Source of the DNA: Caulobacter sp. Root655
GTDB taxonomy: Bacteria; Pseudomonadota; Alphaproteobacteria; Caulobacterales; Caulobacteraceae
NCBI RefSeq assembly: GCF_001427665.1
Contig: NZ_LMHC01000021.1
Coordinates: 523,934-587,933 of the forward strand
DNA: 64,000 bases
Reading direction: 5' to 3'
The position numbers were made by a program, and so were the translations under genes. Positions within the stretch are counted from its first letter, which is position 1. Every line of letters begins with the position of its first letter. The notes below the pieces were generated by a model. It was not told the origin of the DNA. It ran no database searches and worked only from the letters and a program-made list of their open reading frames with translations. Shown here piece by piece: positions 9,958 through 19,389 of the stretch.

Positions 9958-11301
9958 TCAGGCAGCCCTTTGGAATGGGTAGAAGTCGCCGCCCAGATCG
10001 AGGATGGCCGTCAGTTCGTCCAGCGCCTCGCGGCCTTCGCGGATCAGGGCCGGATCGGCCAGGTCGGCGGGCGCCAGGCGGTCGCGATAGCGGTGCTCGG
10101 CCCAGGCGTTCAGCCGCGCGTGCAGACCGGCGTCGAGGCGTTGCCCCGGATTGGTCGCCGCCAGCTCGGCGTCGGTCAGCACCACCCGCAGGCGCAGACA
10201 GGCCGGGCCGCCGCCGTTGCGCATGCTCTGGCGCACATCGACATACTCCACGCGCCCGATCGGACCGTTGGAACCGGCCAGGGCCTGGGCGGCCGCATGG
10301 GCGCGCGGGTTGTCGCGGGTCTCGCCGGGGGCCAGCAGCACCAAGCGGTCCTCGCCCGGCAGGACCAGGAGCTGGGAGTTGAAGAGGTAGCTCTTCACCA
10401 GGTCGTCCAGCGGCAGGTCGGCCTCGCTGATCTCGACGAAAGCCGGTTCGAACAGGCCGGCGGCGGCGCGGCGGACGTCGGCCTCCATCGCCGCGCGATC
10501 CTCGAAGGCCCGTTCGTGGAACAGCAGGCATTCGCGCGTGCCGACGCAGACCACGTCGTTGTGGAACGCTCCGCCGTTGATCGCCGCCATGCCCTGGCGG
10601 GCGAAGACACCACGCGCCGCGCCATGTCGACGCTCGACGGCCTCGAAGGCCTCACGGGTCTGGCGGGCCGGATAGCGACCCTCCCAGCGCTCCCAGGCCT
10701 CGCGGCCCCAGACGAACAGGTTGACCCCCGCCTCGCCGTGATCGGCGCAGAGGCGCACATGATTGGCCGCGCCCTCGTCGGCGAAATGCGGCTGGGCCGG
10801 CAGCGGATCGTGGACCGCGAACCGGGCTCGGTCGGGGAACAGCCGACGCAGCGACCGGGCCGTCTGCGGCCCTTCCAGGCTGCGGTGCAGGTTGGTCAGC
10901 AGGTTGGCGGGCGTGAAGTGGACGCGGCCATCGGCGGTGTCGGCGCTGGGCGTCACGGTGGCGGCGTTGGCGGCCCACATCGGCGAGGCCGAGCACGACG
11001 CGGCGGCCAAGGCAGGCGCCTCTTTCCAGGCCTTTTCAAGCACCTGGGCGTCAGAGCCTGAGAAGCCGATCGAGCGCAGCAAGGCCAGGTCCGGCCGTTC
11101 GTGCGGCGGCAGCACGAACTGCGGCACGCCCCAGTCGGCCAGCTTGCGCATCTTGGTCAGGCCCTCCAGCACCGCGGCGCGAGGATTGGAGACCTCGCCG
11201 GCGTTGGTCTGGCTGGCGATGTTGCCGGGCGACAGGCCGACATAGGAATGGGTCGGGCCGACCAGGCCGTCGCAATTGGCCTCGACCGCGCGCGAACTCA
11301 T
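9958..11301 (-). CDS. astB: N-succinylarginine dihydrolase
   Basis: A 447-residue AstB, hydrolysing N2-succinylarginine to N2-succinylornithine, CO2 and two ammonia. The N-terminus EANCDGLVGPTHSYVGLSPG is diagnostic. The active-site His is in AINGGAFHNDVVCVG and the nucleophilic Cys in NGGGPACLRLRVVL, a guanidine-modifying (arginine deiminase-like) fold. Length equals E. coli AstB. I start it at 11301, where ATGA overlaps the astD stop; the longer open frame upstream shadows astD. It is the third enzyme gene of the cluster but the second step of the pathway. Confidence 0.95.
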   Translation of the reverse strand: MSSRAVEANCDGLVGPTHSYVGLSPGNIASQTNAGEVSNPRAAVLEGLTKMRKLADWGVPQFVLPPHERPDLALLRSIGFSGSDAQVLEKAWKEAPALAAASCSASPMWAANAATVTPSADTADGRVHFTPANLLTNLHRSLEGPQTARSLRRLFPDRARFAVHDPLPAQPHFADEGAANHVRLCADHGEAGVNLFVWGREAWERWEGRYPARQTREAFEAVERRHGAARGVFARQGMAAINGGAFHNDVVCVGTRECLLFHERAFEDRAAMEADVRRAAAGLFEPAFVEISEADLPLDDLVKSYLFNSQLLVLPGEDRLVLLAPGETRDNPRAHAAAQALAGSNGPIGRVEYVDVRQSMRNGGGPACLRLRVVLTDAELAATNPGQRLDAGLHARLNAWAEHRYRDRLAPADLADPALIREGREALDELTAILDLGGDFYPFQRAA

Positions 11302-12752
11302 TCGCGCAACCCCTTGATGTCGCCCAGGGTATTGGTCACGCTCGCCGCCTCGAAACTGGCGACCGGATAGGCGCAGTAGTCCGCCGCGTAATAGGCGCTG
11401 GGCCGATGGTTGCCCGAGGCGCCGAGGCCGCCGAACGGCATGGTCCCGGCCGCGCCGGTGGTCGGCCGGTTCCAGTTGACGACGCCGGCCCGGATGCGCT
11501 TGAAGAAATGATCCCAATGCGCCGTTTCATTGGAGATAAGTCCGGCCGACAGGCCATAGCGCGTGGCGTTGGCGGCGGCGATCGCCGCGTCGAGCGAGTC
11601 GACCCGGCGCACCTGCAGCAGCGGCGCGAACAACTCCTCGTCGGGGATCGTCTCGCCGGTCACGTCGACCAGGCCGGGCGAGACGAAGGCGCCGCTCAGG
11701 CCCTCGACCGAGGTCATGGCGCGCACGGTCTTGCCGGCCATCGCCTCGGCGCCGGCCAGGGCCGTGGCGGCCGCGCGGTCGGAGATCAGCGGCCCCATGA
11801 AGGGCTCCTGTCCGCCGTTCCACGGTCCGACGACCAGGCGCTCGGATAGAGCGGCCACGGCGTCGATCACCGCCTGGCCGCCGGCGTCGTCGCGGACGAT
11901 CAGGCGGCGGGCGCAGGAGCAGCGCTGGCCGGTGGTGATGAAGGCCGACTGCACGACCAGGGCCGCGACAGCCTCGGCCTCGCCGGCGTCCCAGACCACC
12001 AGCGGATTGTTGCCGCCCAGCTCCAGGGCCAGGATCACGTCCGGCCGGTCGGCGAAATAGCGTCGGAAGAAGGCGCCGGCCTGGGCCGAGCCGGTGAACA
12101 GCAGGCCGTCGATCTCCTGGTCGAGCAGCGCCTGGCCGGTCTGGCGGCCGCCCTGCACCAGGTTGACGACGCCGGCCGGCACGCCGGCCGCTTCCAGGGC
12201 CTCGACCAGCAATTGGCCGGCCAGGGGCGTTTCTTCCGATGGCTTGAACACCACCGTGTCGCCGGCCAGCAAGGCCGGCACGATGTGGCCGTTGGGCAGG
12301 TGGCCAGGGAAGTTGAACGGCCCCAGCACCACCATCACGCCATGCGGCCGGTGGCGCAGCACCGCCCGGCCGAAGGCCATGGCGTTCTCGTGCTCGCCGG
12401 TCCGCTCCTCGTAGGCCTTGATCGAAGCCTCGACCTTGCCGGCCATCGAGCCCAGTTCGGCCGTGGTCTCCCACAGCGCCTTGCCGGTCTCGCGGCTCAG
12501 GGCCTGGGCATAGTCGGCCGTGCGGGCGACCAGGACATCCTTGTAGCGACGCAGGATGGCGACCCGCTCGTCGCGCGACCGGTCGGCCCAGGCCGGGAAG
12601 GCCTTGCGCGCGGCGGCGACCGCCGCGACCACGTCCGCAACGCCCGCTGTCGCCTGACGCCAGATCACCTCGCCGGTGGTCGGATCGATCGAAACCGCCT
12701 CGGCCCCGGCGCCCGCGCGCCAGACGCCATCGATGAACACGCCGCCGCTCAT
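11298..12752 (-). CDS. astD: succinylglutamate-semialdehyde dehydrogenase
   Basis: A 484-residue aldehyde dehydrogenase, oxidising N-succinylglutamate semialdehyde to N-succinylglutamate with NAD+. It has the ALDH signature LALELGGNNPLVVWD with the general-base Glu, the catalytic Cys in FITTGQRCSCARRL, and the cofactor segment VMVVLGPFNFPGHLPNGHIVPAL. The assignment to AstD rather than another ALDH rests on overall similarity and on its place between astA and astB. The start overlaps the astA stop as ATGA. Longer open sequence upstream is an astA shadow. Confidence 0.94.
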   Translation of the reverse strand: MSGGVFIDGVWRAGAGAEAVSIDPTTGEVIWRQATAGVADVVAAVAAARKAFPAWADRSRDERVAILRRYKDVLVARTADYAQALSRETGKALWETTAELGSMAGKVEASIKAYEERTGEHENAMAFGRAVLRHRPHGVMVVLGPFNFPGHLPNGHIVPALLAGDTVVFKPSEETPLAGQLLVEALEAAGVPAGVVNLVQGGRQTGQALLDQEIDGLLFTGSAQAGAFFRRYFADRPDVILALELGGNNPLVVWDAGEAEAVAALVVQSAFITTGQRCSCARRLIVRDDAGGQAVIDAVAALSERLVVGPWNGGQEPFMGPLISDRAAATALAGAEAMAGKTVRAMTSVEGLSGAFVSPGLVDVTGETIPDEELFAPLLQVRRVDSLDAAIAAANATRYGLSAGLISNETAHWDHFFKRIRAGVVNWNRPTTGAAGTMPFGGLGASGNHRPSAYYAADYCAYPVASFEAASVTNTLGDIKGLRE

Positions 12753-13753
12753 GCCTTCACCCGCACCATTTCGCCTTCGTTCACACCCAGCGCCTGGGCC
12801 GCATCGCGGCCGATGATCGCTGTCTCGCCGTCGATCAGCACCGGCGCGCGCACCGCCCGGAAGCGGGCGACGGAACCGGAGGAGATCAAGGCCTCCTCGC
12901 CATAGGCGTCCTCGCCCAGCTTCATCCGCAACCGCCGACCTTCGCGGACGGTCTTGATGTCGTCGCGCCGCGCCGCCACGGTCGGGCCAGCGTCGAAAAT
13001 GTCGACGAGGCCCGAGAACCGGAACCCTTCGGTCTCCAGCATGGCTCGCGCTGCCTCGCCCTCGCGGTGCACGCGGCCGATGGTCTCCGAGGCGGCCTGC
13101 GGCAGCAGTTCGGCGTAGATCGGATGGCGGGGGGCCAGGTCGAGGATGAACTGGCCGTCGGTCGAGGCGCTCATCCGGTCGGCCTCGTCGAACTCCAGCC
13201 GGAAGAACTTGCTGGCCACGTGGTCCCAGAACGGACAGCTGCCGTCCTCGGCGAACCAGCCGCGCAGCTCGGCCAGCACCATTTCGGCGAAGCGCTGGGG
13301 CTCCAGGCCGATCAGCATGTAGCGCGACTGGGCCAGCAGGCGCCCCGCCCCGCCCTTGCGGCGTTCGGGCTTGAGGAACAGCGACCCCACCTCCGACCAG
13401 CCGGCGCATTCGTTGACCAGCACCAGGGCCCGGTGGTCGAAGCGCTTGTCGAGCGTGGGAGAAGATTGCGCCAAGGTCACGACGCGGAACGAGAAATGCG
13501 GTCGCTTCAAGCCGACGCCGGCCTTGACCCCGGCCACGCCGATGACGTCGCCGGCCTCGATGTCCTCGAGCATCAGGGTGTACCAGGCCTCGGGCGCGGC
13601 GACCTCGGAATGGAAGCTGGCCTGGGAAAGCTCCAGACGCTGGCGCAGGGTCTGCTCGTCGGCCGGCAAGCTGGTGAAGCCACGGCCCGACAGGACGGCC
13701 AGCTCCATCAGGCTGTCGAAGTCGACGGGCATCGCGGGACGGACGACGAGCAT
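12749..13753 (-). CDS. astA: arginine N-succinyltransferase
   Basis: A 334-residue AstA, transferring succinyl from succinyl-CoA to the alpha-amino group of arginine, the first step of ammonia-producing arginine catabolism. Recognisable blocks are LVVRPAMPVDFDSLMELA at the N-terminus, SEVGSLFLKPERRKGGAGRLLAQSRY and the FWDHVASKFF stretch. A single gene is present, rather than the two-subunit aruF/aruG arrangement of pseudomonads. It is followed by ATGA overlap with astD, and its own ATG is 1 bp from the stop of the M20 hydrolase gene, so all four are one transcript. Confidence 0.94.
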   Translation of the reverse strand: MLVVRPAMPVDFDSLMELAVLSGRGFTSLPADEQTLRQRLELSQASFHSEVAAPEAWYTLMLEDIEAGDVIGVAGVKAGVGLKRPHFSFRVVTLAQSSPTLDKRFDHRALVLVNECAGWSEVGSLFLKPERRKGGAGRLLAQSRYMLIGLEPQRFAEMVLAELRGWFAEDGSCPFWDHVASKFFRLEFDEADRMSASTDGQFILDLAPRHPIYAELLPQAASETIGRVHREGEAARAMLETEGFRFSGLVDIFDAGPTVAARRDDIKTVREGRRLRMKLGEDAYGEEALISSGSVARFRAVRAPVLIDGETAIIGRDAAQALGVNEGEMVRVKA

Positions 13754-13754
13754 T

Positions 13755-15014
13755 CTAGACGGTCTCCGCGAGGTCGGTCATGGCGGCGCGCAGGGCGGGA
13801 CCGTCGATCTCGCCGCTCGCCAGTTTCATCAGGATCAGGGCCGACAACTGGGCTCGCTCGACGAAGCTGTCGGGCCAGGCGTGCTCGGCCTCGCTGTGGA
13901 TGTCGCCGCCGCGCACGCCCAGGGTGTCGACATTGGGCAGGCCCGAGGCGAACAGGTTGTTGCCTTCGCAGACCCCGCCGGAGGGTTTCCAGGCGATCTC
14001 CTGGCCAAGCAGCGCGCCCGCCGCCTTCACGGCCCCGAACAGGCGTTGCTGGGCGGCGTTGAAGGGCTTGGCGCCCCGGGTGATGCGGCCATGCAGGTGG
14101 GCGTGCAGCCCATCCCCGGTCACCGAGGCGACGATCCCGTCGACCTGGCCTTCGAACCAGGCCGCGTCTTCCGCGGCTGGGAAGCGGACATTGAAGCGGA
14201 CCACCGCCACGTCGGGCACCATGTTGAGCGGCGAACCGCCGTCGATCTTGGCGATGTTGCAGGTGACGCCGTCGCGTTGGCCGTTGAGGGCGTGCAGCGC
14301 CTGGGCGATCCGCGCGGCTTCCATCACCGCGTTGCGGCCGGCGGCGAAGTCGCGGCCGGCATGGGCGGCGCGGCCGTGAACGACGATGTGGAAATTGCCC
14401 GAGCCCTTGCGGGCGCTGGCCAGGGAGCCGTCGGCCAGGGCCGGTTCGTAGGTCAGGCCCACATGGCCCAGGCGCGCGAATTCCGCCAGGATCGGGGCCG
14501 AGGCCACCGAGCCGATCTCCTCGTCCGGCGACAGCAGCACGCGATAGCCGACCCTATGGGCCAACGGGTGGCGCTCGAACGCCTCCAGCGCCGCCAGCAT
14601 CACCGAGATGCCGCCCTTCATGTCGGCGATGCCGGGACCGTGCAGGGCGCCGTCGGGACGGGTGCTGACGGTCTGGAAGCCGCTGGTCTCCGGATAGACG
14701 GTGTCGTAGTGGCCGGTCAGCACGACCTGGACAGGAGCCTCGGGCCGCACGACGACGGCGATGGCCGACGGATGCGCCTGCTCGCCGACCTTGCCGTCGG
14801 CGCCCACCTCGGGCGAGGCGGCCAACGGGATATCGGTCGGGGCGGCGGGCAGGTTCGAAAAGGCGTCGAGCAGAATTTGCCGCTGGCGCGCGAGCCCCAC
14901 CAAGTGGCGGCTTCCGGAGTTGATGGCGCACCAAGCGACCGCCCGATCGATGATCAGGGCGCCCTGCGTGGCCAAATGATCCAGAACGGCGCGATCCTCG
15001 TCGTTGAGTCGCAT
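13755..15014 (-). CDS. M20-family metallohydrolase in the ast operon
   Basis: A 419-residue zinc-dependent amidohydrolase of the M20/ArgE/carboxypeptidase G2 type. Metal and catalytic residues are visible: the His/Asp of VVLTGHYDTVY, Asp of GPGIADMKGG, the Glu pair of SPDEEIGS, and the late His of GGDIHSEAEHAW. The central dimerisation lid contains HGRAAHAGRDFAAGRNA. It is the first gene of the ast operon, where neither astE (an M14-type succinylglutamate desuccinylase) nor astC is present. Removing succinate from succinylglutamate or succinylornithine is a plausible job, by inference from position only. Confidence 0.88.
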   Translation of the reverse strand: MRLNDEDRAVLDHLATQGALIIDRAVAWCAINSGSRHLVGLARQRQILLDAFSNLPAAPTDIPLAASPEVGADGKVGEQAHPSAIAVVVRPEAPVQVVLTGHYDTVYPETSGFQTVSTRPDGALHGPGIADMKGGISVMLAALEAFERHPLAHRVGYRVLLSPDEEIGSVASAPILAEFARLGHVGLTYEPALADGSLASARKGSGNFHIVVHGRAAHAGRDFAAGRNAVMEAARIAQALHALNGQRDGVTCNIAKIDGGSPLNMVPDVAVVRFNVRFPAAEDAAWFEGQVDGIVASVTGDGLHAHLHGRITRGAKPFNAAQQRLFGAVKAAGALLGQEIAWKPSGGVCEGNNLFASGLPNVDTLGVRGGDIHSEAEHAWPDSFVERAQLSALILMKLASGEIDGPALRAAMTDLAETV

Positions 15015-15213
15015 GAAATTGTTGTCTCCCTCAGTTCAACCTAAACCAAGGGCCGCGGACAATTCGTGCTTCCTGGATCAAGGAAACCGGGCGTCCGCGC
15101 AACAGCCTTGCTCCGGATAGGCTCCACGCCCCGGCGAGCGCCAAGGGTCGGGATCCGGATCTGTTACTGCTTGCTTCGCGAGGCCAAGCCACGTGGGACT
15201 CGGCGGAAGCGGG

Positions 15214-18200
15214 TCAGTTGTAGTCCTTTCTCCAGCGCACCGAAAGCTGGGTGTCCCCCTGGCTGCCGATTTTGGAGACCAGGGACAGGGCCTTGCGGAC
15301 CCGCCATTCGACCTGGGCGGCGGGGCCCTCGCGGCCGCCGCCGATGATTTCCAGATAGACGTCGTCGGTGACGTACTTGCCGCCGGAGACGGTCATGCCG
15401 GTGGCGCCCTCGGCGAAGGACAGCCGGTCCAGGCCCGCCAGGCTGCGCAGGTTGCCGATCACGTCGAAGCCGCCGCCGCCGGCCAGGGCCGCCAGGGCCG
15501 AGGCCAGCTGGGCCGCCTCGATCGGAGTCAGGTTGGCGGCCGAGGATCCGAACAGCACCTGCGACAGCACCTCGTCGCTGGGCAGTTCGGGCTTGGAGGT
15601 CAGGGTGATCTCGGGCTTGGCGGCGGTGCCCTGGACCCGCACCACGGCGGTCAGGGAGGGATCCTCCCGTACAGCCGTCAGATCCAGGCGGATGCGGTCG
15701 AGTTGGGTGGCCAGACGCACCGTTCCGCCGTCTTCGAACTCGAAACGTTTGCCGGCGAAGTCGTACTCGCCGCGCACGACCCGGGCCTCGCCGCTCAGGG
15801 TGGGGCTGTTGGTCGAGCCGCCGACATGGGCGTCCAGTGACAGCTCGACGTCCAGGCCACGGCCTTTCACGAAAATCCGGCGGGGCGCCTTGAGGGTGAC
15901 GTCGAGGGCCATGCCGCTGCCGGGCACGACCTTGCGAGCCTCGATGCCCTGGTCCATCTCGTCCGGACGATTGCGCTCGACCACGTCCATCGTCACCACG
16001 CCGGCCGGGGCCTTGGTCTGGGCCGAGACGTCGGCGCGGTCGATGGTCAGGGCGCCGACCAGCTTGATCTTGCCGTCCGCGCCCCGGTTGATCGTCGTCT
16101 GGCCGGTGGCGTTGGCCGAGGCCAGGTCGTTGTCGATGACCCTGAAACCCTTGAGGTCCAGCTTGAAGCTGCCCAGCCCGTCGCGGGCCAGGCTGATCCG
16201 GCCGGAACCGGAGACCGAGCCGCCCTGCCCGTCGCCGCCCGACACCTGGCTGACGTCGATGGCGTTGTCGGCCAGGGCCACGCGGACGATGACGTCGCGC
16301 AGGCTGAGGCCCGTCTGGCCGTCGTCGACCCGTCCGCCTTCCAGGCTGGCGCGGCCGGTCAGACGCGGATCGGCCAGAGTGCCGGCCAGCGTGCCCTCGG
16401 CGTCGATCTTGCCCGATACGCTGCGTTCGGAACTGCCCAGCAGGTCCCAGAGCGGCTTGATTTCGCCCTGGGCCACGAACCGGCCCTGCACGGGACGGGT
16501 GCGGTTGATCACCAGGTGGAACGGCTTGGCCGAGGCTTCGGTGGGCAGGGTCACATCGGCCTCGGCCCGCAGGCCCAGACTGTTGGAGCTGGTGGCGTTG
16601 ATCGTCATCAGGTTGTCGCGCAGCACGCCGCGAATCTGGGCGTTCAGCGAGCGATCGGCCCTGGAGCCCCGCTCTCGGGCCCCTGTCAGGTTGGCGTTGA
16701 AATCGCCTGTCAGCACCGGCCCGGAACCGCTGAGCGCGACCTGAGCGTCGATCTTGCCCGCCAGGTCCGGGTTGAGGGCGGTCAGGCTGACCCCGGTCAG
16801 TCCGGCCCGCAGGGTGGCCAGGTCGCCGCCGACATCGGCGTCGAGATCGGCCTGGCCGTCGCCCACCGACAGGCGCAGGCGGGCGGTGTTGCGGGGGCCG
16901 CCAAAGCGGATCTGGGCGGTTTCCCGGGTCTTGATCTCGGTGCGGGCCATGGTCCCGGCCGCGTCGAGGGTCAGCAGGTACTGCTCTCCCGCCTCGCTGA
17001 GCACACCCGAACCATTCAGCTTCCAACGGCCGGACGGCGCCTCGCCGCGCGCGTCCACCGTCAGGGGCAAGCGCGCCATCGGGCCGTTGGCCTTGATCGC
17101 CGCGTGACGCACCTTCCAGGCCCCGCCGACCACGTCGTCGGCGGCCAGGTCGAGCTGGGCCAGGGGGCCGGCCGCGCCGTCGGTGATCCGCGCCGAGCCC
17201 TTGACCGAGCCCTGGGCCAGGAAGGCGCCGGGACCGACCGCCACCATCAGGTCGGCCGTGGCCGGGCGGCCATTGCGCAGGCTGACCGCGCCCTTGGCCT
17301 TGGCGCCGCCGGCGTCGACGTCCAGGTCGGAGAGCTCCAGCCCGCCGGTGGCGAAGTTAAAGGCCGCGCGGCCCCGCGCCGGGCCGTACTGGCTGCCGGC
17401 CTCGATCGACGCCGTGCCGTCGGCGCCGTCGGGCCGCTTGGCGAAGGACAGGACGACATGGGCGTCCTTCAGCGGCAGGCGCGGCACGTCGATGGAATCG
17501 AAATCGGCGATCAGGTCGGCCTTTGGGGCCTGCAAGGTTCCGGTCACCGCCCCCGTGCCCTTGGCCTTGCCCGAAATCTCCACGGGACCGGCGGTGAACG
17601 GACCATTGGCCGTCCAGTCCAGCTTGAAGCCCAGGGCCGTGCCCGGACCCAGCATGCCGGAGGTCCGCACCGAGGCGGCGGCGCCGTCGAGCTTGGCGTC
17701 GGCGACCGACAGCCTGTCATTGGCCCAGGCGGCGCGGGCGTTCAGGCGCGGCGCCTTGCCCAGCAGACGGTCCAGCTCCGAAAGGCCCGAAACGAAATTG
17801 GCGCCCCGCGCGTCGACCGTCAGCATCCACGGCCCGTTCACCGCCTGGCTGGCCGACCACTTGGCCGTCGCCTGCCCGGCCATGCCGGCCCGCACCGGCT
17901 TCAGGGAGGCGACCTTGGCCTCGCCCTTGAACGACAGGCCGCCCAGGATGCCGCGCTCCCCCTCGGCGATCACGGTCAGGTTGGGCGCCGTCACCTTGGC
18001 CGAGCGGATCAGGAAGCGGCCGTCCTTCAGCCGTGCGCCTTCGAATTGCGCCGAGGGCGAACGGCCCAGAATGGCCAGTATGCCCTCGCCCGCGCCGCCC
18101 TCGGTCGTGGCGTCGCCCTTGATCGTCAGTTCGCCGTTCTTCCAGGCAAGGCTGGCGGGGCCCTGGACACGGGCGAGGCGGTAGCCCAGCAGGGACAGGT

Positions 18201-19389
18201 TGCGCACGTCGGCCCGGCCGTCGATCGCGAAGCCCTGGCCGTCCATGCGCAAGATCCCATCGACGACGCCCGCGCCCATCTTCGGCAACGGCGTGACCCT
18301 GGACAGGTCGGCGACCTTGGCGGTGAAGGTCAGGCCGGCCGGCCCGGTGATCCGCTTGGCCAGGTCCGCCGGACCGTGAGCGACCAGGGAGAGGTTCGGC
18401 GCGTCGACCTTGAGGTCGAGCATGTTGAACGCCCCGGCCTTGCGGCCGACGATCGAGAACCGGGCGTCGGCCCCGAACATTTTCTCTTCGCGATCGGTCA
18501 GGGTCGAGGCCGACAAGTCGATGTCGCCGGTCGCCGAACCGCCCTGCGCGTTCCAGGCCCCGCCGGCCTTCAGCGGCGTGGCGTCGCCCGAGCGGGCCAG
18601 CACGGTGAACGCGCCCTGGCTGGTGGTGCCGGTGGCCTTGGCGTTCAGGTCGAAGGGACGGTCGGGCGACAGGCCCAGCGCCCCGGCCAAGGCGCCGCCG
18701 TCGGCTTCGCGGGCCTGGGCGTCGAGCAGCAGGGTCTTGTCGCGCCCCAGATCGAAGAGCAGCTTCAGGTGGTCGCCGGCGTGCATACGGCTGAGCACCG
18801 TCAGGTTGCCCTTCTGACCGCCCGAGCGCTCCGACTCGTAGTCGCCGGTTATGTCGAAATCGCCGGCCTGGCGACTGAATTCCGGCCGGGTGGTCAACCG
18901 CAGGGCGACGTGGTCCATATCGACCGACAGCGGCGCGGCGCTGGACTTGCCCTTCGGCGTCAGGGTCGGACGGCGCAACAGCAGGACCTGGCGCGCCGAG
19001 ATGTCGTCGGCGTGGAACCGGCGGCCGAACAGTTCGGCCGGCCGCCAGTCGACGCGCAGGTCGAAAGCCTCCAGCCAGACGCCCTTCTCGTCGCTGATCG
19101 TCAGGCGGCGGACGCCGAAGTCGCTCCAGATGTCGCCCGACAGGCCTTCGATCTTCAGCCGGCCGATACGGCCCAGCTTCAGGCCGCTGGTCCGCGCCTC
19201 CAGGAAGGCGCGCCCCTGCGGCGTGAGGGCGCCGAACCGGACGCCGCCCAGAAGCGCGGCGACCAGCACCACGATGCTGACCGAAACAATGATCACCAGG
19301 CCCGGCCAGCCGATCTTGCGCGCGACCTTGACCGCAGCCTCGGCGGCGGCCTCCGGGATGTCTTCGGGCGGTGGTGATGCGTCGGTCAA
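15214..19389 (-). CDS. tamB: translocation and assembly module subunit TamB
   Basis: A 1391-residue inner-membrane-anchored periplasmic protein of the TamB/DUF490 family, thought to form a hydrophobic bridge that moves phospholipids or outer-membrane proteins towards TamA. One N-terminal membrane segment (IGWPGLVIIVSVSIVVLVAALL) follows an acidic/alanine-rich leader. The long middle is repetitive beta-strand sequence. The C-terminal DUF490 block includes EVLSQVLFGSSAANLTPIEA and ends in WRKDYN. I chose the TTG at 19389 because it overlaps the tamA stop (TTGA); upstream sequence in frame only mirrors tamA. The TTG start and 4-bp overlap point to coupled translation. Confidence 0.92.
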   Translation of the reverse strand: MTDASPPPEDIPEAAAEAAVKVARKIGWPGLVIIVSVSIVVLVAALLGGVRFGALTPQGRAFLEARTSGLKLGRIGRLKIEGLSGDIWSDFGVRRLTISDEKGVWLEAFDLRVDWRPAELFGRRFHADDISARQVLLLRRPTLTPKGKSSAAPLSVDMDHVALRLTTRPEFSRQAGDFDITGDYESERSGGQKGNLTVLSRMHAGDHLKLLFDLGRDKTLLLDAQAREADGGALAGALGLSPDRPFDLNAKATGTTSQGAFTVLARSGDATPLKAGGAWNAQGGSATGDIDLSASTLTDREEKMFGADARFSIVGRKAGAFNMLDLKVDAPNLSLVAHGPADLAKRITGPAGLTFTAKVADLSRVTPLPKMGAGVVDGILRMDGQGFAIDGRADVRNLSLLGYRLARVQGPASLAWKNGELTIKGDATTEGGAGEGILAILGRSPSAQFEGARLKDGRFLIRSAKVTAPNLTVIAEGERGILGGLSFKGEAKVASLKPVRAGMAGQATAKWSASQAVNGPWMLTVDARGANFVSGLSELDRLLGKAPRLNARAAWANDRLSVADAKLDGAAASVRTSGMLGPGTALGFKLDWTANGPFTAGPVEISGKAKGTGAVTGTLQAPKADLIADFDSIDVPRLPLKDAHVVLSFAKRPDGADGTASIEAGSQYGPARGRAAFNFATGGLELSDLDVDAGGAKAKGAVSLRNGRPATADLMVAVGPGAFLAQGSVKGSARITDGAAGPLAQLDLAADDVVGGAWKVRHAAIKANGPMARLPLTVDARGEAPSGRWKLNGSGVLSEAGEQYLLTLDAAGTMARTEIKTRETAQIRFGGPRNTARLRLSVGDGQADLDADVGGDLATLRAGLTGVSLTALNPDLAGKIDAQVALSGSGPVLTGDFNANLTGARERGSRADRSLNAQIRGVLRDNLMTINATSSNSLGLRAEADVTLPTEASAKPFHLVINRTRPVQGRFVAQGEIKPLWDLLGSSERSVSGKIDAEGTLAGTLADPRLTGRASLEGGRVDDGQTGLSLRDVIVRVALADNAIDVSQVSGGDGQGGSVSGSGRISLARDGLGSFKLDLKGFRVIDNDLASANATGQTTINRGADGKIKLVGALTIDRADVSAQTKAPAGVVTMDVVERNRPDEMDQGIEARKVVPGSGMALDVTLKAPRRIFVKGRGLDVELSLDAHVGGSTNSPTLSGEARVVRGEYDFAGKRFEFEDGGTVRLATQLDRIRLDLTAVREDPSLTAVVRVQGTAAKPEITLTSKPELPSDEVLSQVLFGSSAANLTPIEAAQLASALAALAGGGGFDVIGNLRSLAGLDRLSFAEGATGMTVSGGKYVTDDVYLEIIGGGREGPAAQVEWRVRKALSLVSKIGSQGDTQLSVRWRKDYN

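Noticed and set aside
16516..19377. A 953-residue open frame on the plus strand
   Set aside because: Antisense to tamB; composition bias only, no motifs.
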